In this document: positions 7,109 through 12,933 of the stretch, piece by piece | Numbering within the stretch: the stretch's first letter is position 1 | Layout: every line of letters begins with the position of its first letter | Assembly: GCA_902803155.1 (NCBI GenBank) | Contig: CADCOU010000109.1 | Location: 1 to 12,933 of the forward strand | Reading direction: 5' to 3' | DNA length: 12,933 bases | Origin: an uncultured Lachnospiraceae bacterium | Lineage (GTDB): Bacteria > Bacillota > Clostridia > Lachnospirales > Lachnospiraceae | Position numbers and translations under genes: made by a program | Notes under the pieces: model-generated | The model's database searches: none | What the model was told of the DNA's origin: nothing | Seen by the model: only the letters and a program-made list of their open reading frames with translations

Positions 7109-7993
7109 TTACAGCTCCATCGCCCTGAAAGCAGTCGGTTTTACCGTCCTGATCTCCGGGTACTTTTCTGTCATCAGTTTCTTCAGCGGGCGCAGATCCG
7201 TATCCCGTGACATAGGCGGAAATGCATTGTCGAAATGACTCAGTACCACTGACCTCGGACGCAGACGGGAGAGTACTTCTTCCGCCCTTGCGGGAAGGTC
7301 ATTGTTTCCCTGGTATGGAAGCACCAGGACATCCGCTCCCTCCGGATATGATTCATCCGGATCCAGTGCAAGACTTCCGAGGATCAGCAGTTCTTTTCCT
7401 TCCGCTTTCACGTCAAACGCAACGATCTCGCCTGCTTCCCGAAAGGTCCGGTTCGCCCAGAACAGAAACGGCAGGTTCCCTGCATAACGGATCATCCTGG
7501 CAGGACTCATCGTATCCGGGATATGCCGGCGCTGAAACTCTATGTGCCTGCCTTTCAGAACAGTGATCTCTATGCGGCCCGGTTCGCCGGGGAACGGAAC
7601 TGCACAGTCAGAACAGTGCCCTGCTCCGGCGGATCGGTTCGCATCTGCCGCCGGCAGACACGGGGACGTCCCGACTGAGTTGTACAGATCATATGTCTCT
7701 CCGGGACGAATCTGCACCACATTGCTCAGATCTTCCAGGAACCCCTCCAGCGTATCGCAGCACTGTTTCGTGCAGAACAGAGTCGTATTCTTTTTCCCCT
7801 GTCCGACCAGTTCCTCCGCTTCATAGAGATGGTCAAAATGGCAGTGTGTCACGAAGATCGTATCGTATTCCCGAAAGTCTTCCTCCCTTGCCGGCGTCGT
7901 TCCCCCCGCAAGCTCCAAAAACGGATCAAACAGGAGCTTCATATTCCCGCTCTCGAGAGCAAACGCCGCAGTTCCCATCCATGTCAGTTTCAT
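7109..7993 (-). CDS. MBL-fold metallohydrolase, UlaG-like, substrate unknown
   Basis: A 294-residue cytosolic hydrolase with the metallo-beta-lactamase fold. The metal motif THCHFDH (49-55) gives His50, His52, Asp54 and His55. Later candidates for the second half of the site are His150 (KGRHIEF), Asp211 and His253 (LSHFD). The N-terminal MGTAAFALESG and FDPFLE resemble the UlaG/RomA-type phosphodiesterase or lactonase branch; the substrate cannot be read from sequence. Residues about 106-139 form an apparent insertion rich in Gly, Ala, Ser, Pro and Cys (Cys112, Cys127, Cys130), unlike the compact loop expected there. A GGAAGGG ribosome site precedes the ATG. It lies 15 bp after the second ATPase gene and 16 bp before coaX, placing it inside the same transcription unit. 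Confidence 0.88.
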   Translation of the reverse strand: MKLTWMGTAAFALESGNMKLLFDPFLELAGGTTPAREEDFREYDTIFVTHCHFDHLYEAEELVGQGKKNTTLFCTKQCCDTLEGFLEDLSNVVQIRPGETYDLYNSVGTSPCLPAADANRSAGAGHCSDCAVPFPGEPGRIEITVLKGRHIEFQRRHIPDTMSPARMIRYAGNLPFLFWANRTFREAGEIVAFDVKAEGKELLILGSLALDPDESYPEGADVLVLPYQGNNDLPARAEEVLSRLRPRSVVLSHFDNAFPPMSRDTDLRPLKKLMTEKYPEIRTVKPTAFRAMEL

Positions 7994-8008
7994 TTCAGAA
8001 CCCTTCCG

Positions 8009-8803
8009 TCACAGCGCTGCCTTCAGCAGTGCCTTCGTATACGGATGCTGCGGATGCCGGTAAACCTGCTCCACCTCACCCTGCTCGACGATCTCTCCCT
8101 GCTTCATTACCAGCACACGATTACAGATTTGATAGATGACATTCAGGTCATGGCTGATAAAAAGATAGCTCAGAGCGTATTTTTCCTTCAGTTCCACCAG
8201 AAGCTCCAGGATCTGTGCCTGGATCGTCACATCCAGCGCAGAGACCGGTTCATCTGCAATGATAAACCTGGGACGCGTGATCACGGCTGAAGCGATGCTG
8301 ACTCTCTGCCTCTGTCCTCCGGACAGTTCCCACGGTCTTCTCTCCAGGTATTCATCGTCCAGGCCGACCGCATAGAGCATCTCGCGGACTGCTTCCCTTC
8401 TCTCTGCCTTCGTCCGTGGGATCCAGTCATATTCTTCCTTATCCGCAGTTCCTCTCCGGACCTCTCCGGCAGCTCTCTTTTCGAGCGCACGCAGAGGTTC
8501 TTCAAGGATCCATCCGATCGTCCGCGCGGGATTCAGACTGGAGAAAGGATCCTGAAAGACCATCTGGGGAAGCCGGGTGTGGTTGACCACATCGCCGTTA
8601 TAGTCCTTTACTATGCCCAGTATGACTCTCGCCAGCGTCGTCTTGCCGCTTCCGCTCTCTCCCACCAGTCCCAGGATATCTCCCTGCCGTATCTCAAAGC
8701 TGACATCCCGAAGTACCTGCTGTCGGTCATCATGGCTGAAATCCGTCAGGTCCTCTTCGTAGAAGCTGTTCAGATGTCTTACTTCCAGGATCAGGTCATT
8801 CAT
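8009..8803 (-). CDS. ABC transporter ATP-binding protein, peptide/nickel type (DppF/NikE-like)
   Basis: The second nucleotide-binding subunit of the importer, about 264 residues from the start chosen here. Walker A is GESGSGKT (48-55), followed by the Q-loop in VFQDPFSSLNP, signature LSGGQRQR (160-167), Walker B FIIADE followed by PVSALD (180-191) and the H-loop FISHD. All catalytic residues are intact. It ends just after HPQHPYTKALL, so the long C-terminal tail of oligopeptide ATPases is missing, as in the short NikE type. Between the EEPLRAL stretch and the conserved helical region lies an extra charged segment of about 25 residues (108-132). Start: the ATG at 8801-8803 (MNDLILEV) has AAGAGG nine bases upstream and overlaps the preceding stop by 8 nt. 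The ATG at 8819-8821 (MKRLII) with GGAGG four bases upstream is an alternative. Translation is probably coupled to the first ATPase. Confidence 0.92.
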   Translation of the reverse strand: MNDLILEVRHLNSFYEEDLTDFSHDDRQQVLRDVSFEIRQGDILGLVGESGSGKTTLARVILGIVKDYNGDVVNHTRLPQMVFQDPFSSLNPARTIGWILEEPLRALEKRAAGEVRRGTADKEEYDWIPRTKAERREAVREMLYAVGLDDEYLERRPWELSGGQRQRVSIASAVITRPRFIIADEPVSALDVTIQAQILELLVELKEKYALSYLFISHDLNVIYQICNRVLVMKQGEIVEQGEVEQVYRHPQHPYTKALLKAAL

Positions 8804-9617
8804 GATTATCAGCCTCTTCATTCAGCCTCCGGTCTCTCGACGGGATGGCTTCGATCAGATGTCTCGTGTAGGAATGAGCCGGATGGGCAAATACATCGTC
8901 TGTCCGTCCGTGTTCCACGATCTTTCCCTTCTGCATCACGATCACATGGCTGCACAGCCTGCGGACGACCCTGAGATCATGGCTGATGAACAGGATCGTC
9001 ATACCGTCTTCCCGGTTCAGGTCCAGCAGCAGGTCTATAATCTGGGCCTGGATCGTGACATCCAGGGCTGTCGTGATCTCATCCGCGATCAGGAGCTTCG
9101 GATTCGTAACGATCGCCGCAGCGATCATCGCCCGCTGCAGCATGCCGCCTGACAGCTCATGGGGATATTTCCGGTAGACGTCTTCGGCATCAGGAAGTCC
9201 TGCTCTCCGCATGGCCTCCAGCGCACGTTCCTTCTTCTGTGCCCTGCTCAGGTTTTTCTCATGAACATACAGACATTCCTCCACCTGGCGCCCGATCCGG
9301 TACACCGGATTGAAGGACGTCATGGGTTCCTGGAATACTACCGTCATGTCCCTGCCGAGCATACGGTTGAGTTCCTCTTCTGTGCAGTCAAAGATCTCCG
9401 TTCCGTCCAGCAGTATGCTTCCGCTCCGATATGCCTTTTCCCTTGGCAGCAGTCCGCTGATGCACATGGCAGTTACGGTCTTCCCCGTCCCGCTCTCTCC
9501 GACCAGTCCCAGGATATCTCCCCGTTCCATGGAAAATGAAACCCCGTCGACCGCATAGTGATCCGGAGCCGTCCCGTGAAACCGTACTCTTAAATCTTTT
9601 ACCTCAAGAAGACTCAT
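8796..9617 (-). CDS. ABC transporter ATP-binding protein, peptide/nickel type (DppD/NikD-like)
   Basis: The first nucleotide-binding subunit of the importer, 273 residues from MSLLEV. Walker A is GESGTGKT (40-47), the Q-loop lies in VFQEPMTSFNP (94-104), the signature is LSGGMLQR (155-162), Walker B is LLIADE (175-180) and the H-loop ISHD (211-214). Two departures are visible. The signature reads GMLQR, as in NikD, rather than GMRQR. The residue after the Walker B glutamate is Ile181 where DEPTTALD is usual. The C-terminal cysteine-containing tail of many Dpp/Opp ATPases is absent. Start: the frame is open back to 9716, but that extension would overlap the permease by about 97 bp and has no family resemblance. 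GGAG lies nine bases before the ATG at 9615-9617, 2 bp past the permease stop. Confidence 0.93.
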   Translation of the reverse strand: MSLLEVKDLRVRFHGTAPDHYAVDGVSFSMERGDILGLVGESGTGKTVTAMCISGLLPREKAYRSGSILLDGTEIFDCTEEELNRMLGRDMTVVFQEPMTSFNPVYRIGRQVEECLYVHEKNLSRAQKKERALEAMRRAGLPDAEDVYRKYPHELSGGMLQRAMIAAAIVTNPKLLIADEITTALDVTIQAQIIDLLLDLNREDGMTILFISHDLRVVRRLCSHVIVMQKGKIVEHGRTDDVFAHPAHSYTRHLIEAIPSRDRRLNEEADNHE

Positions 9618-9619
9618 CT

Positions 9620-10426
9620 TTATTTTCTCCGGCTCCCCTGCTGCACGCCTTCGCTGAGCAGTGAGAAAGCAAGGATCAGAAGCACCACTGCAAGCCCTGT
9701 CCCAAGTGCATACCACGGCGCGGAATTCAGGTAATTCTGGCTGTCCTTAAGCATGGAACCCAGGCTCGCCTGCGGCGGCTGGATGCCGATGCCGAGAAAG
9801 CTCATGCTTGCCTCCGCCAGGACTGCATTGTTGAAACCGATCGTGACCGCAGGGATCAGGACCGGAAGTGTATTCGGAAGGATATGCGCGTACAGGATTC
9901 TCGGCGTGGATACGCCCATCAGTCTGGCGGACTTGATATAGTTCAGATCCCTGCACGCGGCGTATTCCGTCCGCACCACACGCGCAAAGCTCGGAATGAA
10001 CAGGATCCCCAGGGCAAGCACAATATTCATGGCTCCGCCTCCGGTGATGCTGATGATGACCAGTGCGAGCAGGATAGCCGGGAACGCAGTAATCGTATCG
10101 CAGATATGCATCAGGATGATATCCGCCAGACCTCCGAAATATCCGCACAGAGAGCCGATCAGGATCCCTGCCGCGCAGCCGATCACAACGACCATCACGG
10201 CTATGAGGAAACTGGTGCCGGCGCCTTCCATGACTCTCGAGAACAGGTCCCGGCCAAAGTTATCCGTCCCGAGTATATGCATCGCAGAGGGCGGCTGCAT
10301 TTTCTCTTTCGCGTTCATGGCAGTCGTGCTGTAAGGCGTCCAGAACAGACCCACGACGATGATCACCGTGAGCAGTGCGGAGAGGATCCCTCCCGTTATG
10401 AAATACGCGTTATTCCTTATCTTCAT
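9620..10426 (-). CDS. ABC transporter permease, peptide/nickel type (DppC/NikC-like)
   Basis: The second membrane subunit of the importer, 268 residues. A first transmembrane helix (about 9-29) is followed by an extracytoplasmic stretch carrying the DppC-family hallmark LGTDNFGRDLFSR (52-64). The core has about five more helices. The cytoplasmic EAA loop (about 154-185, EYAACRDLNYIKSARLMG then HILPN) docks the ATPases. The GIGIQPPQASLG stretch (212-223) is typical for the family. It lies 12 bp after the first permease stop and 2 bp before the ATPase start. Its ribosome site is weak (AACAGAG directly before ATG), so translation is probably coupled to the gene before it. Family certain, substrate not readable. 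Confidence 0.94.
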   Translation of the reverse strand: MKIRNNAYFITGGILSALLTVIIVVGLFWTPYSTTAMNAKEKMQPPSAMHILGTDNFGRDLFSRVMEGAGTSFLIAVMVVVIGCAAGILIGSLCGYFGGLADIILMHICDTITAFPAILLALVIISITGGGAMNIVLALGILFIPSFARVVRTEYAACRDLNYIKSARLMGVSTPRILYAHILPNTLPVLIPAVTIGFNNAVLAEASMSFLGIGIQPPQASLGSMLKDSQNYLNSAPWYALGTGLAVVLLILAFSLLSEGVQQGSRRK

Positions 10427-10438
10427 CTCTGTTCAGCA

Positions 10439-11380
10439 TCACTCGACCCGCATCCTCGGATCCATCCATCGGTTCAGCATGTCTGCCGCAAAATTCACGA
10501 TCACGATCCAGGCCGCCAGGATCACAATAATAGCCTGCACCACCGGAAAATCCCTGTTCCCGATAGAACTGACAAGCAGCCTTCCGGTGCCCGGGATCGT
10601 GAAAACCTGCTCAATGATGATAGTCCCCGTCATAATCTCAGCGGCACTGACCGCAAGGAATGTGACGACCGGTATCATGGCGTTTTTCAGGACATGGCGC
10701 TGAATGATCCCGCCTCTGGAAAGTCCGCGGGACCGCGCCGTCAAAACGTAATTCTGTGCCAGTTCTTCCTGGACCGATGATCTCAGCATGCGCACAGTCA
10801 TGGCAATCCTTGGCAGTGCAAGACATACCGCCGGCAGGATCAGATATGCGATGCAGCGGGCCGGACTCTCCTTCAGGGATATAAAATTGCCCGGCATAAA
10901 CCATTTCAACACGATCCCGAACAGGAAACATGAGATGATCCCGAAGAAAAACGGCGGTATGGCCATCAGCACCTGATCCAGGATCACAAAGATATGGTCG
11001 ACCCATTTCCTGCGCGTGCTCCCGGCAAGGATCCCGAGCGGAACCGATATCACAACTGTAATGAGAAATGAGATCACGGTCAGAAGCACCGTGACCGGCA
11101 GTTTATCCGACAGCAGCACAGATACATCCCTGCGGTAGGTATAACTTGTCCCGAATTCTCCCCTGACAAAGGAACCCAGCCAGTCCAGATACCGGATCAT
11201 GACCGGCCGGTCCAGTCCGAGCTCGGATCGCAGCTGCGCCACCTTCTCCGGCGTCGCGCTGGTGCCGAGAATCTTTGTCGTGGGATCACCCGGAATGATC
11301 TGGAAAGCGAGGAAGGCGAGCAGGGAAACAACGAACAATGTAATAATGAGAGATATGATTTTCTTCAGTACCAGTTTCAT
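10439..11380 (-). CDS. ABC transporter permease, peptide/nickel type (DppB/NikB-like)
   Basis: The first membrane subunit of the importer, 313 residues. Residues 8-28 are the first transmembrane helix. The family features are IIPGDPTTKILG (28-39), the LRSELGLDRP helix region (50-59), GEFGTSYTYRRDV (74-86) and the cytoplasmic EAA loop (about 209-238, YVLTARSRGLSRGGIIQRHV). EQVFTIPGTGRLL (257-269) and the terminal MLNRWMDPRMRVE are also typical. About six membrane segments are visible. AAAGGAGG lies eight bases before the ATG, and the gene begins 56 bp after the binding-protein stop, beyond a small hairpin. It would form the transport channel together with the next permease. Confidence 0.95.
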   Translation of the reverse strand: MKLVLKKIISLIITLFVVSLLAFLAFQIIPGDPTTKILGTSATPEKVAQLRSELGLDRPVMIRYLDWLGSFVRGEFGTSYTYRRDVSVLLSDKLPVTVLLTVISFLITVVISVPLGILAGSTRRKWVDHIFVILDQVLMAIPPFFFGIISCFLFGIVLKWFMPGNFISLKESPARCIAYLILPAVCLALPRIAMTVRMLRSSVQEELAQNYVLTARSRGLSRGGIIQRHVLKNAMIPVVTFLAVSAAEIMTGTIIIEQVFTIPGTGRLLVSSIGNRDFPVVQAIIVILAAWIVIVNFAADMLNRWMDPRMRVE

Positions 11381-11408
11381 GCTGCTCTCCTCCTTTCCGT
11401 CTTTCTAT

Positions 11409-11435
11409 ATTGTGCCTTCTTCCGGTCAGCACAAT
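11409..11435 (-). promoter_or_regulatory. Hairpin directly after the binding-protein stop codon
   Basis: On the minus-strand transcript, ATTGTGC and GCACAAT form a 7-bp stem with a 13-nt loop, beginning one base after the TAA at 11437-11439. No T-run follows, so it is not a standard terminator. A hairpin here fits the common arrangement in which 3' stem-loops protect the abundant binding-protein message or reduce read-through into the permease genes. This role is inferred. Confidence 0.45.
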
Positions 11436-11436
11436 C

Positions 11437-12933
11437 TTAGTCTGCCGGCCGGATCTTCGAGAAGTCTACCGCGTACAGCGGGTAGAACTCGTAGCCGGTG
11501 AATTCCGGATCCAGTGCCACGAAGTCTGCGAGGTCCTGCAGGTATACGTTTGCCGCCGTATCGGAGAGGATCTTCTGAGCCTCTTTGTACGCCTCTACCT
11601 GCTCTTCATCGTCTGTGGTCGACTGTGCCTTGCTGATCGCTTCATCATAACCGGCGTTGCTGTAGCTGATCATGTTGGAGCTGTCGTCCGACACCCATCG
11701 CTGAAGAAGGGCGTCCGGACTGAGATACGCTGCGTCGAAGCCGATGACTGTCGCATCGAAATCGCGTCCCTGATAGACGTCGCTCAGCCAGGTATTCCAC
11801 TCCACCTTTTCAATGACGGCGTTAATCCCTGCCATGGAGAGCATCTCCACGATCACGTTGGCCGTATCTACATGCGGCGTATAATTGCCGGGCACTTTGA
11901 TGCTGAAAGTCAGGCCTTCCGCACCTGCTTCCTTAAGAAGCTCCGCCGCCTTTGCAGGATCATACGGGTATGCATCGACCAGGCTCTCGTCAAAGTACTT
12001 CTGGAAACTCGGATAAACCGATGATCCCAGCTTCGCCCCGTGTCCGTCCTCTGTCAGATCCAGAAGTGTATCGATATCGATGGCGTAGCAGAGTGCCTGA
12101 CGGACTCTCTCGTCATCGAACGGGGCTCTCGCATTGTTCAGGTAGAGCGCCTGCACGAGGTTCATCTCACCCTCGAGCACATTGTAGCCGTTTGACAGGC
12201 TGTTTACCTGATCTACGGTCAGGTGAAACGCCATGTCCAGCGCTCCGGAATCCAGCGCTGTGAAAAGTGCGTTCGCGTCATCGTAGATCTTGCAGGTGAC
12301 CTTCGCAAGAGCGGGTTTCTCTCCGTAATAATCGTCATTTCTTACGAATACGACCCGATCCTGCGGTGAGTAGGAATCGAACATAAACGGACCGGTTCCT
12401 ACCGGAGATACCGCCTGCTGTGTGTAATCTTCAGGGACGATCGTCACGCTGGAGACGGTACTCAGAAAACTGCTGTTTGCGGACGGAAGGGTGATGATGA
12501 TACGATTCCCGTCCGCAGTGATGTCCTGAATATCAGAAAGCGCCCCGGCTACGGCAGTGCTGGTCGTAGTCGCGGCGCAGGTTTCGAAGGAATAGAGAAC
12601 ATCGTCGGATGTCACTTCCTCTCCGTTATGGAAGAGGACGCCTTCGCGAAGTGTGAAGGTGTAGGTGAGTCCGTCCTCTGATATCCCATGCTCAGAGGCA
12701 ACGGCATCGACGAAGCTGCCGTCCGGGGCGGGCTTTACAAGCCCTTCGTAGACATTGAATAAGACCTCTCTGGTTCCTGCGGCCGTGATCTGATACGGGT
12801 CAAGACTATTGTCCAGGTCCTGGGGAAGGCCGACGACAAGTTCGGCGTCCCCGGAAGAAGCGGCATCTTTGTCATCCGCCATCACCATCGTTGCGCCGGG
12901 GCCTATGCCGAGTGCACACGCGAGCATCGCGGA
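11437..12933 (-). CDS. Family 5 extracellular solute-binding protein (peptide/nickel type), 5' end outside the window
   Basis: The substrate-capturing subunit of the adjacent importer, anchored or secreted outside the membrane. The frame is open to the window edge: the first ATG visible (12925-12927) is preceded by in-frame Ser-Ala codons. The hydrophobic AMLACALGIGPG run looks like the core of a signal peptide, so the true start lies beyond 12933. A VMA site before DDKD suggests signal peptidase I cleavage; the MLAC stretch is a poor lipobox. Family 5 hallmarks are SLDPYQITAAGTREVLFNVY early on, LREGVLFHNGEEVTSDDV (the SBP_bac_5 signature region), GTGPFMFDSY, FDDERVRQALCYAID and YPYDPAKAAELLKEAG. 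About 500 residues, normal for DppA/NikA-like proteins. The ligand cannot be read from sequence. Probably the first gene of the transcription unit; its promoter is off the edge. Confidence 0.93.
   Translation of the reverse strand, partial: SAMLACALGIGPGATMVMADDKDAASSGDAELVVGLPQDLDNSLDPYQITAAGTREVLFNVYEGLVKPAPDGSFVDAVASEHGISEDGLTYTFTLREGVLFHNGEEVTSDDVLYSFETCAATTTSTAVAGALSDIQDITADGNRIIITLPSANSSFLSTVSSVTIVPEDYTQQAVSPVGTGPFMFDSYSPQDRVVFVRNDDYYGEKPALAKVTCKIYDDANALFTALDSGALDMAFHLTVDQVNSLSNGYNVLEGEMNLVQALYLNNARAPFDDERVRQALCYAIDIDTLLDLTEDGHGAKLGSSVYPSFQKYFDESLVDAYPYDPAKAAELLKEAGAEGLTFSIKVPGNYTPHVDTANVIVEMLSMAGINAVIEKVEWNTWLSDVYQGRDFDATVIGFDAAYLSPDALLQRWVSDDSSNMISYSNAGYDEAISKAQSTTDDEEQVEAYKEAQKILSDTAANVYLQDLADFVALDPEFTGYEFYPLYAVDFSKIRPAD

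Noticed and set aside
9618..9716. N-terminal extension of the first ATPase (frame open to 9716)
   Set aside because: It would overlap the permease gene by about 97 bp. The extra residues have no family similarity, and the ATG at 9615-9617 has a suitable GGAG site and the expected family N terminus.
9884..10780. 298-residue open frame on the plus strand across both permease genes
   Set aside because: It is antisense to two well-defined permeases. The composition (many His, Asp and Arg, no hydrophobic core) is that of a reverse-complement shadow.
12895..12933. MLAC as a lipoprotein lipobox in the binding protein
   Set aside because: The -3 and -2 residues (Met, Leu) do not fit the lipobox, and the hydrophobic segment continues after the Cys to a better signal peptidase I site at VMA.

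Overview
The window looks like a chromosomal stretch from a moderately high-GC Firmicute of class Clostridia, most likely a Lachnospiraceae-type gut anaerobe. This is inferred from the strong AGGAGG-type ribosome binding sites, the tight co-oriented gene packing, a cytosolic zinc ribbon fused to a membrane-anchored ectodomain, a CoaX-type pantothenate kinase, and a Cys-rich Nbp35/Mrp protein. No rRNA, tRNA, transposase, integrase, phage gene or CRISPR array is visible.

Layout. On the minus strand, read from the right edge, a probable transcription unit starts with an extracellular family-5 solute-binding protein (its start lies beyond the window). It continues with two permeases and two ATPases of a peptide/nickel-type ABC importer, all with gaps of 56 bp or less or short overlaps. 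It then runs, with gaps of 15, 16 and 51 bp, into a metallo-beta-lactamase-fold hydrolase, coaX (type III pantothenate kinase) and a long-form M24 Xaa-Pro aminopeptidase. After a 236-bp gap that holds a 144-bp nested palindromic element comes the Fe-S carrier ATPase mrp. The importer plus Xaa-Pro peptidase would fit uptake and breakdown of peptides. However, the short ATPases with an SGGMLQR signature resemble the Nik branch, so the substrate is left open.

The plus-strand gene at 2624-3148 encodes a small coiled-coil plus helix-turn-helix protein. It has its own extended -10 promoter and a good intrinsic terminator, which sits between it and the convergent mrp. Divergent from it, on the minus strand, lie a secreted protein of unknown function and then a zinc-ribbon/transmembrane protein with a class A beta-lactamase-like ectodomain. 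That ectodomain appears to have lost its catalytic serine and lysines. The HTH gene and this pair share a 157-bp divergent promoter region.

The items most worth a second look are the degenerate beta-lactamase-like receptor-like protein and the 144-bp nested palindrome between the peptidase gene and mrp.
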